The notes under the pieces are model-generated. The model saw only the letters and a program-made list of their open reading frames with translations, did no database searches and was not told where the DNA came from. A stretch of 60,614 nt of DNA from Magnetococcales bacterium DCbin2 (GTDB lineage: Bacteria > Pseudomonadota > Magnetococcia > Magnetococcales > UBA8363), in contig PEAO01000005.1 of assembly GCA_002753615.1 (NCBI GenBank), forward strand, positions 1-60,614, in the 5' to 3' direction. The translations under genes were made by a program, and so were the position numbers. Shown here piece by piece: positions 27,324 to 36,339 of this stretch (the stretch's first letter is position 1; every line of letters begins with the position of its first letter).

Positions 27324-28175
27324 ATGGAGCCATACATGGGTGCCTTCCCAATTCCACCGTCAGATGTTCACGAACTTCCTCCCCAAGTCAAAGCCTATCA
27401 GCAAGGCTCGGCTCTGGCCGATAACACACGAGCTGCCTATTGGGGAGACCTGCGGCGTTTCATGGATTGGGGCGGTGAAGTCCCATCCTCAGCAAAAATG
27501 ATCGCCTCCTACCTCGTTGCCCATGCGGACTCCCACAAGTTTGCAACCTTGGCGCGTTGGAAAGTATCCATCGGCAAGGCCCACACCGCGCAAGGATTGT
27601 CTGATCCCACCAAAACGGAACTGGTACACGCCGTCCTCAAGGGGATCAAACAAAAACATGGGCAGGATCAAAGACAAGTTGCCCCGTTGACCAAAGATAA
27701 GATTATCGCCATGTGTATTCAAATGGGTGACCGGCTCAAGGATAAGCGGGACAAAGCCCTCATCATGGTAGGGTTTGCCGCCGGTCTCAGGCGGTCCGAC
27801 CTTATCGCCCTGGAGGCGCGCGATCTGCAAAAAAGAGAAAATGGGATCGAAATCCACCTCAGCAAGGGCCGCGTAGGACTGCCACATGCCTTCGGGGAGG
27901 TCTGCCCGGTCCGCGCCCTCGATGATTGGTTACAAACGGCGGAAATCGAAGAAGGCCCCGTTTTCCAGGGGATCAATCGCCATGGAAAACGCTCGGGGAA
28001 GCCCCTCACCGGACATGGTGTCGCTTTGATCGTCAAAGAGCGGGTGCAAGCCATCGGCCTCGACCCAGCCAACTTCAGCGGTTTCAGTCTGCGATCCGGG
28101 TTGATTGCCAGTGCCTCGGCAGCCGGAATTTCTCTGCAAAGTGCCACAACCCTGTCTGGAACCGGGGTACTTTGA
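27324..28175 (+). pseudogene. Tyrosine recombinase, C-terminally broken
   Basis: The 283-residue frame is a phage-integrase-family protein. The N-terminal SAM-like core-binding domain has NTRAAYWGDLRRFMDW and PSSAKMIASYLVAH. The catalytic domain keeps the first arginine (MVGFAAGLRRSDLIALE) and the second-arginine box (FSLRSGLIASASAAG). After ISLQSATTLSGTG the frame stops. The GxxH box and nucleophilic tyrosine expected in the next 40 residues are absent. The alternative frame just after the stop region contains GYFDRVKFGN, so a deletion plus frameshift is likely. No activity is expected. It may be the former integrase of a lost island. Confidence 0.75.
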
Positions 28176-28210
28176 TCGGGTAAAATTTGGAAACGCCACC
28201 CAAGGCCCAA

Positions 28211-28247
28211 GCCGGGGGGGATCATCCCCCCGGCCCCCCGCAATCCG
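28211..28247 (-). terminator. GC-rich 3'-end hairpin motif after trx
   Basis: Read on the minus strand, starting 14 nt after the thioredoxin stop, the sequence is CGGATTGCGGGGGGCCGG and continues into GGGGGG-ATGAT-CCCCCC. The six-base G and C runs form a very stable hairpin, extended by CCGG/CCGG. The opening ATTGCGGGGG is shared with elements after two other stop codons in this window (near 44203 and 46932). There is no T-run, so it is not a textbook terminator. Confidence 0.6.
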
Positions 28248-28260
28248 AATCAACCCGACA

Positions 28261-28620
28261 TCAGGACTTTTTGGAGATTTCCTTGCGGACCTCATCCATA
28301 TCCAGTGCCAGGGCCTTTTCAACAAGTTCGACAAATTGCGGTTCTGGCAACATGCCAGGCTGTGAAAAAATGATGATCTGTTCGCGAAAGATCATCAGTG
28401 TTGGGATGGAACGAATTTGGAATGCCTGGGCCAGTTCCTGCTGATCGTCGGTTTCAACCTTGCCAAAAATCACATCGGGATAGCGATTCGATACGCGCTC
28501 AAAGATTGGAGCAAATGTTTTGCAGGGACCACACCACGAGGCCCAAAAGTCGATGATCACCATATCGTGACCATTGATCGTCTGTTCAAAGCTATCCTTA
28601 TTCAGGGTGATCGCTGCCAT
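28261..28620 (-). CDS. Thioredoxin
   Basis: A 119-residue cytosolic thioredoxin, a general disulfide reductant. The active site is FWASWCGPCKTF with Cys30 and Cys33. The cis-proline loop is IRSIPTLMIF. The C-terminal helix is slightly extended (DMDEVRKEISKKS). It is the last gene of the rpsB-to-trx run, 42 nt after lpxB, so it may be expressed from the same transcript or from its own promoter. The name trxA is likely but other thioredoxins may exist in the genome. A GC-rich hairpin element follows the stop. Confidence 0.93.
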   Translation of the reverse strand: MAAITLNKDSFEQTINGHDMVIIDFWASWCGPCKTFAPIFERVSNRYPDVIFGKVETDDQQELAQAFQIRSIPTLMIFREQIIIFSQPGMLPEPQFVELVEKALALDMDEVRKEISKKS

Positions 28621-28662
28621 ACTGTTCTCCTGTCGAAGTGATTTTCTCGTTATCTGGAACCC

Positions 28663-29850
28663 TCACGGACCCAGACCCTTTTCGAGCATGGCCTCAACCA
28701 CACCCAACGGACTCGCCGCCGACCGTGTCAGCTTTTCTCGAACAACACCATATCCCTCCTCCATCCTCCCTCTTACCGCCCCATCCGTCAACAATTCCAA
28801 TAGATCACGACACAACGTTTCCCCTTCTACCTCATGCTGCAACCGTTCTCTGACCACACTCCACCCCGCAACCAGGTTAACCAGAGAAAAATAAGGAATT
28901 TTGACCAATCGCTTTCCAATTCTATAAGTAATTTCATGGACGCGATAACAGACCACTTGTGGCGTTCCGATCAATGCCGTTTCCAAGGTAGCCGTCCCCG
29001 AAGTGACCAACGCCGCATCGGCACTTGCCACCAGATCATACGTTGCCCCCAACCGGATGGGAACCTCTCGCCGAAACTCCGCGTCAATATCCGCTGGCCA
29101 ATGCCGTAAAATATCATTTTCCGACAATGTTGGCGCACCAGCAACCGCAAAACGGACTCCGGGCATCTGTTGTTTGAGCAAATAACAGCCCCGTAGCATG
29201 GGTGCCAACATCCGACTCACCTCAGAATGACGGCTCCCCGGCAAAACAACGACCCATGGTTCATGATTTCCAATACCCAATTCTCGCCGTATCCGCTCCC
29301 GCCCCCCGGTCCCTTCCAACCTGAAAGACCATGGTAACGCCCTTTTGACCAGCGGATGCCCGACAAACGTCACAGGAAGACGGGTATTGGCATAGATTTC
29401 CTGTTCAAAAGGAAACAAGACCAGCAAATGATCCAAAAATTTTTCCAAATGCGCCGCCCGACCACGACGCCATGCCCAAACTTGAGGTGATACATAATGC
29501 AATACCGGTATGTTCCTGGCCTGGGCGCGTTTGGCCAGAAGAAAATTAAAATCGGGTAAATCAATCGTCACCAACAAATCGGGACGGTTCCGATCCATCA
29601 TCGCAAGCAAATATCGGAATACCTTCACCAATACCGGCAACCTGCGCACCACTTCCACCAAGCCAATCACCGACAAATGATGGGTATTGAATGGCCCATC
29701 GATCCCCTCGGCACGCATTTTCTCCCCACCGACCCCCATCACGACGGCATCGGGATATCGCATACGCAATTCATGCAGCAGCTCCCCCCCAAGAAAATCG
29801 CCAGAGGCCTCACCAGCCACCACCATGATTTTCCAGTGCCGGGTCGTCAT
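28663..29850 (-). CDS. lpxB: Lipid A disaccharide synthase
   Basis: LpxB joins UDP-2,3-diacylglucosamine and lipid X to make the lipid A disaccharide at the inner membrane. The 395-residue product shows the GT19 signatures VVAGEASGDFLGGEL, VTIDLPDFNFLLAKRA, HYVSPQVWAWR, VTFVGHPLVKRA and VLPGSRHSEV. The frame extends 9 codons upstream, but the ATG at 29850 overlaps the lpxI stop by 4 nt (ATGA) and gives the family N-terminus. LpxI, immediately upstream, supplies lipid X, so the two consecutive steps are coupled translationally. Confidence 0.97.
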   Translation of the reverse strand: MTTRHWKIMVVAGEASGDFLGGELLHELRMRYPDAVVMGVGGEKMRAEGIDGPFNTHHLSVIGLVEVVRRLPVLVKVFRYLLAMMDRNRPDLLVTIDLPDFNFLLAKRAQARNIPVLHYVSPQVWAWRRGRAAHLEKFLDHLLVLFPFEQEIYANTRLPVTFVGHPLVKRALPWSFRLEGTGGRERIRRELGIGNHEPWVVVLPGSRHSEVSRMLAPMLRGCYLLKQQMPGVRFAVAGAPTLSENDILRHWPADIDAEFRREVPIRLGATYDLVASADAALVTSGTATLETALIGTPQVVCYRVHEITYRIGKRLVKIPYFSLVNLVAGWSVVRERLQHEVEGETLCRDLLELLTDGAVRGRMEEGYGVVREKLTRSAASPLGVVEAMLEKGLGP

Positions 29851-30731
29851 CGTCCCCCCAACCCTTCCTCGCTGCACGCAACCAGCACGTGTCCATAACG
29901 ATTTACCCGGCGCAAAGTCTCTTCTGGATCCAGCACAATGGTCTTCCCCGCTTCGATCACCAAAACCGACAATCCCGCAGCGTGCATTTTTTCCACCGTC
30001 CCTGGACCCACAGTCGGGAGATCCAAACGCAAATCCTGGCCCGGCTTGGAGGTTTTGACCAAGATGACTTCGCCGCGCCCCACCCAGGTTTTACCCGATC
30101 CACACGTCAAATCACCCGCACGCCGGATCATCGCATCGGTCCCCTCGATTGCCTCCACGGCGACAACAACCCCTTTCTTGACCACCACCCCCTGGCCAAT
30201 ATCCAATGAACCCAACATTTTTGCCGCCTTCCAACCGATCTGAATATCTTTCCACATCTCATCGTCAGGGCGACGATCACTCAATATCCCCTCCGCGACC
30301 AGGAGTTGCGGCAGATAATCGGTCACTGATCGAACCTGAAAACCATGTTTGGCCAGCTCCGCCGCAATCCCCCGCAACAGATGGTCGTCATGGAGATTTT
30401 TAAGCCGCCATATCAACGTCAACGCCATGGCATCGGGTCGAACCCGCCAAATGGCCGATTTGGAAATTCCCCCCGCCAACACCAAATCCTGGACTTGCCT
30501 CTCCTTGAAAAATGCGATGATCTTTTTAAACCGTCCCAACGTCACCCACAAGACATCATCAACCATCTCCTGGATGCGAACATCGGTTTCCCCACGATGG
30601 GCGGCCACGACCAGCGGACGCAATTCTTCAACGGCGACTTTTTGAGCAAACAGGAGGGGCAAATTGCCGTTACCAGCAATCAGACCAATCGGATTTTTAC
30701 GGGGAAAAGACAAAGGAACGCCTGAATTCAA
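29847..30731 (-). CDS. lpxI: UDP-2,3-diacylglucosamine pyrophosphatase LpxI
   Basis: LpxI hydrolyses UDP-2,3-diacylglucosamine to lipid X, replacing LpxH in many alphaproteobacteria. Motifs in the 294-residue frame are IGLIAGNGNLPLLFA, AGGISKSAIW, LHDDHLLRGIA, and LPTVGPGTVEKMHAAG with EAGKT near the end. There is no ATG near the expected start. The frame opens with TTG at 30731 and further TTG or GTG codons lie just inside. A palindromic repeat (30738-31036) ends 7 nt upstream, exactly where the original ribosome site would be, so initiation may have been altered by that insertion. The stop overlaps lpxB. Confidence 0.94.
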   Translation of the reverse strand: MNSGVPLSFPRKNPIGLIAGNGNLPLLFAQKVAVEELRPLVVAAHRGETDVRIQEMVDDVLWVTLGRFKKIIAFFKERQVQDLVLAGGISKSAIWRVRPDAMALTLIWRLKNLHDDHLLRGIAAELAKHGFQVRSVTDYLPQLLVAEGILSDRRPDDEMWKDIQIGWKAAKMLGSLDIGQGVVVKKGVVVAVEAIEGTDAMIRRAGDLTCGSGKTWVGRGEVILVKTSKPGQDLRLDLPTVGPGTVEKMHAAGLSVLVIEAGKTIVLDPEETLRRVNRYGHVLVACSEEGLGGR

Positions 30732-30737
30732 GGGTCC

Positions 30738-31036
30738 GGGGCGTATTGATATTCGATCATGTGTTCACCCCCTAGAAAATTATTAAAAGGAAAAAGGGGT
30801 CTGGGGGATTGCCCCCAGGGTTTTGATTTTAAACAAAAAGATTTCCATGTTCCGCTTTTGACTTTGTTTTTGAATTTGCTCTTGAATTTAAACAAAGTCA
30901 AAAGCAAATTCAAAAGCAAAGAATGAAGCTTTTTATTTAAATTCAAAAGAAAAGTCAAAAGAAAAGTCAAAACCCTGGGGGCAATCCCCCAGACCCCTTT
31001 TTTCTTTTAATAATTTTTTTAATGTCAACACACACC
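30738..31036. repeat. Palindromic repeat, copy A (MITE-like)
   Basis: This ~300-bp element fills the gap between lpxA and lpxI. Its arms at 30779-30826 and 30967-31014 are 48-bp inverted repeats matching at 47 positions. Each arm holds its own GC-rich hairpin (CTGGGGGATTGCCCCCAG) followed by T-rich sequence on the outward side. The AT-rich core contains modules such as TTTCCATGTTCCGCTTTTGA and repeats of TTCAAAAG. The outer ends (GGGGCGTATTGATATT and AATGTCAACACACACC) are imperfect inverted repeats. Copy B at 37567-37879 is built the same way. Confidence 0.88.
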
Positions 31037-31038
31037 AT

Positions 31039-31830
31039 TCAGCGACAAAAGCCACGCTGCCCCGTCTGCAAAAACTCAAGCATCCACTGCACTTCGGGAA
31101 TGGCCGAGAAGTTTTTTTCCAATTCTTCAACCGCCTGTTCCAAACGAAGATTGGAACGAAACACAATGCGGTGAGCCTGCCGAATCGCAGTAATCGTCTC
31201 CTCCGAGAAACCACCACGTCGCAACCCCACCACATTCACCCCCGTCACCCGCGCCCTATTCCCCGCAGCCGACAAGAACGGCACCACATCCATAGAAACA
31301 GCCGACGCCCCGCCAATAAAGGCATTACGCCCGATCCGGGCAAACTGGTGAATCGCCGTCAAACCACCGATGACCGCATGATCTTGAATTTCCACATGTC
31401 CCGCCAGCGTCGCCCCATTGGCCATGACCACCTTATCGCCCACACGGCAGTCGTGGGCAACATGGGAGTAGGCCATCAACATGCAGTCATTCCCCACCCG
31501 CGTCAGCCCACCCCCTGATTCGGTACCCCGATGAATACTGACAAACTCACGAATCTGACACCCATCACCAATCTCAACCCGCGTAGGCTCGCCACGATAA
31601 TGGACATCCTGGGGATCAAGCCCCACAGAGGCAAAATTAAAAATGCGCGTTTTCTTGCCGATGACCGTATGGCCATCGATGACCGCGTGCGGACCGACCT
31701 CAACCTCGTCATCCAAGACGACATCGGCACCTACCACCGCATAGGGACCGATACGAACCCCCTCCCCCAGCCGGGTCTGTCCCGAAACCACCGCCGTCGG
31801 ATGAATATCAACTCCCGGTTTGAGCGTCAT
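31039..31830 (-). CDS. lpxA: UDP-N-acetylglucosamine acyltransferase
   Basis: LpxA performs the first lipid A step, moving a hydroxyacyl chain from ACP to UDP-GlcNAc. The 263-residue product is a left-handed beta helix of hexapeptide repeats (IHPTAVVSGQTRLGEGVRIG and onward), with the catalytic-histidine region MAYSHVAHDCRVGDK and FNFASVGLDPQDVHYRGE. Length is typical. The start overlaps fabZ by 23 nt. Its stop lies 3 nt before palindromic repeat A, which separates it from lpxI. Confidence 0.97.
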   Translation of the reverse strand: MTLKPGVDIHPTAVVSGQTRLGEGVRIGPYAVVGADVVLDDEVEVGPHAVIDGHTVIGKKTRIFNFASVGLDPQDVHYRGEPTRVEIGDGCQIREFVSIHRGTESGGGLTRVGNDCMLMAYSHVAHDCRVGDKVVMANGATLAGHVEIQDHAVIGGLTAIHQFARIGRNAFIGGASAVSMDVVPFLSAAGNRARVTGVNVVGLRRGGFSEETITAIRQAHRIVFRSNLRLEQAVEELEKNFSAIPEVQWMLEFLQTGQRGFCR

Positions 31831-32293
31831 CGGCTTTCAAACTCCCCCCTGCATCCGCATCCCGTGTCATTGCCATCAATAACGCTTCCGCCGCCAGATC
31901 CTCACCGGTGTAAGCCTCTCCAACAAACCGCCAGATATCGCGGCGTCGTTTGGCCAACGTCAACACCAAGCGCAACTGATCCCCTGGAATCACAGGTTTT
32001 CTGAAACGGACCCGGTCGATCGTCATAAAATAAACGAGCCGCCCTTTCATGGACTCAGGATCGGTCGCACCCGCAAACAACGCCCCAGCCTGGGCCATGG
32101 CCTCCAAAATCAACACACCCGGCATCACCGGATTTTCTGGAAAATGCCCCTGGAAATGCGGCTCATTGAACGAAACATTTTTAATCGCCACCAAATTCCG
32201 GCCAGGATTAAACTCAACCACCCTGTCTACCAGTAAAAACGGATACCGGTGTGGCAATATCTTCAGGATATGTTCAGGTTTATCAAGGTTCAC
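31808..32293 (-). CDS. fabZ: 3-hydroxyacyl-ACP dehydratase FabZ
   Basis: FabZ dehydrates 3-hydroxyacyl-ACP in fatty acid elongation and competes with LpxA for hydroxymyristoyl-ACP, which explains its place beside lpxA. The 161-residue hot-dog-fold product shows ILPHRYPFLLVDRV with the catalytic histidine and HFQGHFPENPVMPGVL with the catalytic glutamate. The start codon is GTG. The gene overlaps lpxA by 23 nt and begins 4 nt after the skp stop, so translation is coupled along the run. Confidence 0.97.
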   Translation of the reverse strand: MNLDKPEHILKILPHRYPFLLVDRVVEFNPGRNLVAIKNVSFNEPHFQGHFPENPVMPGVLILEAMAQAGALFAGATDPESMKGRLVYFMTIDRVRFRKPVIPGDQLRLVLTLAKRRRDIWRFVGEAYTGEDLAAEALLMAMTRDADAGGSLKADDAQTGS

Positions 32294-32297
32294 GATA

Positions 32298-32876
32298 TTA
32301 AAACCAACTGGTTGTACGTTTATTTAACCGTTTCAGGACTTGATCGGTGATATCAATCGACCCACTGGCAAACAAAACCTGCCCCTTGCCAAAGACCACC
32401 GTAAATCCCTGCTCGCGACCAATCTCTTCAATGACCTCACGCATGGCCTCACTGATCTTTTTGGTCCACAAGCCATTCTCCCGGTCAATGGAAGCTTGAT
32501 TGTCTTCTACCAAACGTTGATATTCACGAAACTTACTCCGAACCTTCTCGGAAGTTTCCGCACGCGACTCTGGAGTCATCAAACCTTTCCGTTTCTCCAG
32601 ATCACTCTTCATCCCCTTGATCTTCTGCTCCAGGGAATCCACTTCCTTTTGTTTGGATGCCAATTTTCTTTCCAGAAGTTCCCTGGCCCGTTTGGCGGCA
32701 TCGGACGATGCCATGGCCCGGGGAACATCCACATAGGCAAACAAATACTGCTCCGCCTGGGCCATCATCCCGCCCGACAAAAACACGACGGCACTCATGA
32801 AAACCATCATGACGCTACGTATCAACACCCTGCCGCCCCGTTTGTTGCAACGATCTTGAAATGAAAAGTCGCTCAT
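32298..32876 (-). CDS. skp: Periplasmic chaperone OmpH/Skp
   Basis: Skp holds unfolded outer-membrane proteins on the way to BamA. The 192-residue product has a long N-region then a signal peptide ending MMAQA, residues about 20-41. The mature protein begins EQYLFAYVDVPRAM. A long charged coiled-coil hairpin follows (LERKLASKQKEVDSLEQKIK), as in Skp tentacles, and the C-terminus (GFTVVFGKGQVLFASGSIDI) completes the body domain. The ATG overlaps the bamA stop by one base (TAATG). A GTG at about codon 17 with GGCAGG before it would give a more usual signal peptide. Confidence 0.93.
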   Translation of the reverse strand: MSDFSFQDRCNKRGGRVLIRSVMMVFMSAVVFLSGGMMAQAEQYLFAYVDVPRAMASSDAAKRARELLERKLASKQKEVDSLEQKIKGMKSDLEKRKGLMTPESRAETSEKVRSKFREYQRLVEDNQASIDRENGLWTKKISEAMREVIEEIGREQGFTVVFGKGQVLFASGSIDITDQVLKRLNKRTTSWF

Positions 32877-35164
32877 TACAACGTTGTCCCCATGGTAAAG
32901 TCAAAGATTCGAGTCTCGTCAAAGTCCTCTTTCACAAGAGGGGTTCCAAGGACCATCTTCAATGGTCCAAAGGGAGAATTCCAATTGATGCCGATGCCCG
33001 TGGACACCCTGATTCCCCCCGAATCGGGTACATTCGTGGGAAGATCCCAATCACCCAGGTAGGCAGTGTCTACGAACAGCAAACCACGAACACCTTTTTC
33101 TTTCAGATCCAACACCGGGAACAGCAATTCGGCATTCACCTGCTCAAAGTGTACCCCACCATAGGCATCACCTTCCACCGTTCTCGGTCCGATACCGCCG
33201 CGATTAAACCCGCGAACCGTCGATGCCCCCCCCAATTGAAACCGTTCAAAGATGGGAATCTGTTCACCCAGGCCATCCGCAACACCCGCACGGCCACGAA
33301 TATGCCCAACCCAGGCATCATCGAAGGTAAAAGGATAGTACATCTCGCTGTCCGCAACCAAGCGTGCAAAGGTCACATCGCCCCCCAGTCCCGAATAATC
33401 GGTGATCAACTTGTGTTTCCGACCTTCGGATGGAAATACCGGATCATCCAGATCATCCCAGACAAACGCATGGCTGACCATGGATTGGTCATACGGACTC
33501 TTTTCCACCATCGCGCGAATCGCCGACGACGCCCCCAGCCCGATTTCTTGAATGTCGGTGTGCGTATAACTATAACTGGCGTTGCTACGCAGATTCTCCG
33601 AAATGGGGAACCCCAGCCGGAGCGTACCACCAAACGAATCCTGCTTGTAAGACGAGACCGACCGTTGATCGGTTTTCTTGTTGAATATGTCAAATCCAGC
33701 GGAAAGATTCTTGCCGAGGAAATAAGGTTCGGTAAAACCAAGGCTGTAATCCTGGGTAATCCCCGACAGCATGAACGACAAAACCAACTTCTGACCCCTC
33801 CCCATGAAGTTGTTCTGACTGATGCTGGCCGTCCCCAAAAAATTCTCGGTGCTGGAATAACCACCGCCAATGGAGAAAGTACCCGTAGGCTTCTCCTCAA
33901 CCTTGACGTGGATATCGACCTTCTCTCTCCCCTGGGCGGGAGGAGTAAGAATCTCAATATTTTCAAAGAAGTTCAATTGCTTCAGCCGAACCTTGGAGCG
34001 ACGCAGTTTGGAAGCGGAAAACAAATCCCCTTCCGTCATCCGCACTTCCCGCCGAATCACTTCATCGCGCGTCCGATCGTTGCCAGAGACCTCAATGCGG
34101 TTTAAATAAACCCTCTGTCCCTTCTTAACCTTAAAATTAACCGAAACCACCAACTTGTCATCATCAATCTGGGTATCCGGCTGGATATCCAGGAATGCAT
34201 AACCAAAATCCCCAATCCGATCATTCAACTTTTCCATGGAGGTCATCAGCTTGGATTTGGAATACCAATCCCCATCCCGGAATTTAAGTTCCTCACGAAG
34301 CACATCATTGGGGAGTTCATCAAAATCGCCGGTAATCTCAACCGGTCCAAACGTATAGCGTTTCCCTTCATGGACGGTGTGGGTCACCACAAACGCAGAG
34401 CGATCCGGTGTCAACTCCGCCACAGATGAATCGACCTGCACCCGGACAAAACCGGCGTCCAAATAGGCCTTACGCAGCTGAGACTGATCAAAAATCAACT
34501 TTTCCCGATCATAGGTGTCGTCATCGGTAAACCAGGAAAACCATCCGCTGGGTTTGATCATAAGATCTTTGATCAATTCCTTATCGGAAAGTTGACTGTT
34601 ACCTACAATCTTGACTCTGGCAACCTTAGATTTGGCCCCTTCGTCAATCCGGTAGACCAGATTGACCTGGTTGGCCTCACCGGGATTGACGAGCAGATCA
34701 ATCTTTGCCAGAAACAACCCTTTGATACGGTAGGCTTGACGCAAGGCAGCCAAATCACGGTCGGTCTTGGCACGGTTGTAGATCGTGGAAGGTTTAACCT
34801 GGACCAGTTTATCCAATTCCTCCTTGCCAAACGCATCATTCCCCTCGTAGGTGATCTCGTTGACCACGGGATTCTCCGTAACCCGGACAACCAAATCATC
34901 ACCACGACGGTCAACAGCCACGTCTTTAAAGAATCCTGTGGCAAAAAGAGCCTCGATGCTTTTTCGTATTTTGGCAGCCTCGAACCGATCCCCTTCCTGA
35001 AGCTCCAGATGACTCCTAATCGTATCCTGTTCAACGCGGCCCGCCCCTTCGACGACCACGCCGCGGATGAGATCACCCGCCAGCGCACCATTCGGCACAG
35101 CCAAAACCAGTACGAAAAGCAGCACTAAAGTCGATGGAAAAATCTTGTAATAGGCCATTTTCAT
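32876..35164 (-). CDS. bamA: Outer membrane assembly factor BamA
   Basis: BamA is the central insertase of the BAM complex. The 762-residue product has a signal peptide (residues 1-29, FVLVLAVPNGALA), five POTRA domains to about residue 425, and a 16-strand barrel. The barrel contains the loop-6 motif STVRGFNRGGIGPRT and ends in the family-typical hydrophobic strand IFDFTMGTTL. QNNFMGRGQKL marks the first barrel strands. A second ATG lies two codons in. It is preceded by rseP after 96 nt and overlaps skp by one base. Family length is normal. Confidence 0.97.
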   Translation of the reverse strand: MKMAYYKIFPSTLVLLFVLVLAVPNGALAGDLIRGVVVEGAGRVEQDTIRSHLELQEGDRFEAAKIRKSIEALFATGFFKDVAVDRRGDDLVVRVTENPVVNEITYEGNDAFGKEELDKLVQVKPSTIYNRAKTDRDLAALRQAYRIKGLFLAKIDLLVNPGEANQVNLVYRIDEGAKSKVARVKIVGNSQLSDKELIKDLMIKPSGWFSWFTDDDTYDREKLIFDQSQLRKAYLDAGFVRVQVDSSVAELTPDRSAFVVTHTVHEGKRYTFGPVEITGDFDELPNDVLREELKFRDGDWYSKSKLMTSMEKLNDRIGDFGYAFLDIQPDTQIDDDKLVVSVNFKVKKGQRVYLNRIEVSGNDRTRDEVIRREVRMTEGDLFSASKLRRSKVRLKQLNFFENIEILTPPAQGREKVDIHVKVEEKPTGTFSIGGGYSSTENFLGTASISQNNFMGRGQKLVLSFMLSGITQDYSLGFTEPYFLGKNLSAGFDIFNKKTDQRSVSSYKQDSFGGTLRLGFPISENLRSNASYSYTHTDIQEIGLGASSAIRAMVEKSPYDQSMVSHAFVWDDLDDPVFPSEGRKHKLITDYSGLGGDVTFARLVADSEMYYPFTFDDAWVGHIRGRAGVADGLGEQIPIFERFQLGGASTVRGFNRGGIGPRTVEGDAYGGVHFEQVNAELLFPVLDLKEKGVRGLLFVDTAYLGDWDLPTNVPDSGGIRVSTGIGINWNSPFGPLKMVLGTPLVKEDFDETRIFDFTMGTTL

Positions 35165-35260
35165 TTTTCACAAACCGGTCAATGGTGACGAACGAACTAT
35201 ATAGGCTCAACATAACCTCATTGCCCCCAAAGGGCAAGAAGACGCGCAATCCCCCCCCTT

Positions 35261-36337
35261 CTAAAATTCAGAAGCGAACAATCGCGTCAAATCGTTTTTC
35301 AGTGCCCACACCATCAGCAACACCAACAACCCCAACCCGACCCGATTGGCAACCATTTGAATCGTTTCCGTCACCGGCCCCCCTTTGATCGCCTCGATGA
35401 TAAAGAAAAACAGATGCCCCCCATCCAAAACCGGGACCGGCAACAGGTTGAGGATACCCAGGTTGACACTGATCAACGCCATGAAAAATAAAAGACTCGT
35501 CGCTCCCTGTTGCGCCGTTTTCCCCGCCATTTCCGCAATCATCAACGGCCCGCCAATCTGATCCGCTGGAACCACCCGGGTGATCAGTTTCCAAATACTC
35601 GTCACCGTGAGATCCATGATCATCCATGTCTGCGTGACCCCTTTGACCAACGCATCGGGAACAGAATAATAGACCATCTCCTCTTCCCCACTTGGACCGA
35701 TCCCAATCAGAGGATGGCGCACCGGCTCTCCAAAGATATTCTTGACCTCCTTGATTTCGGGAATCACCTTTAAATCGAACTGTACATGATCCCGTTCGAT
35801 GGTCAACACCAGCGCATCTTCCCCAAGTTCTTTAATGCGACGACTCATCACTTCCCATCGCAGCATCTCTTCACCGTTCAACGCTTTGATGCGATCCCCC
35901 ACCTTGACGCCCGCCTTCTGCGCCGGCATCCCCTCCGAGACCGAACCCACCACCGGCAATATTTCCCCGACACCCACCATAAACACGATCCCCAAAGCGA
36001 CCACCGCAAACAAAAAGTTAAACAACGGCCCGGCAAAGACGATGGCAAACCTTTGATAGACCCGCTGCGCCGCAAAAGACTCCGGCCAAAGCGACTCCGG
36101 TATCTCCTCGCCATCATCCGATTCCCCCAACATCTTCACATAACCACCCAGAGGGACCGCCGATACCTGATATTGCGTCCCACTTTTCCCCGTCCATCCG
36201 CCCACTCTAGGACCAAAACCCAAGGAAAAGACCAGCACCTTCACCCCGAACAGTCGCGCCACCAAAAAATGGCCCAACTCATGGACAAAGATTAACACCC
36301 CCAAAACAACCAAGGCCCAAAATACCGTATTGATCAT
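35261..36337 (-). CDS. rseP: Site-2 protease RseP
   Basis: A 358-residue inner-membrane zinc protease that cleaves anti-sigma factors and signal-peptide remnants within the membrane. Zinc motifs are VHELGHFLVARLFG in helix 1 and LNLLPVPVLDGGH near the C-terminus. One PDZ domain is visible in the periplasmic part (EGMPAQKAGVKVGDRIKALNG), and the E. coli enzyme has two. The open frame extends 43 codons into dxr in another frame. The ATG at 36337, 2 nt after the dxr stop, gives the standard MINTVFWALVVLG opening. Neighbours dxr and bamA are the usual ones. Confidence 0.96.
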   Translation of the reverse strand: MINTVFWALVVLGVLIFVHELGHFLVARLFGVKVLVFSLGFGPRVGGWTGKSGTQYQVSAVPLGGYVKMLGESDDGEEIPESLWPESFAAQRVYQRFAIVFAGPLFNFLFAVVALGIVFMVGVGEILPVVGSVSEGMPAQKAGVKVGDRIKALNGEEMLRWEVMSRRIKELGEDALVLTIERDHVQFDLKVIPEIKEVKNIFGEPVRHPLIGIGPSGEEEMVYYSVPDALVKGVTQTWMIMDLTVTSIWKLITRVVPADQIGGPLMIAEMAGKTAQQGATSLLFFMALISVNLGILNLLPVPVLDGGHLFFFIIEAIKGGPVTETIQMVANRVGLGLLVLLMVWALKNDLTRLFASEF

Positions 36338-36339
36338 GA

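Noticed and set aside
30779-31014. CRISPR array or tandem repeat region
   Set aside because: The similar blocks are inverted arms and irregular AT-rich modules, not evenly spaced direct repeats with unique spacers.
32861-34105. Plus-strand frame of 414 codons over bamA
   Set aside because: Shadow of bamA; the minus-strand protein has all POTRA and barrel features.
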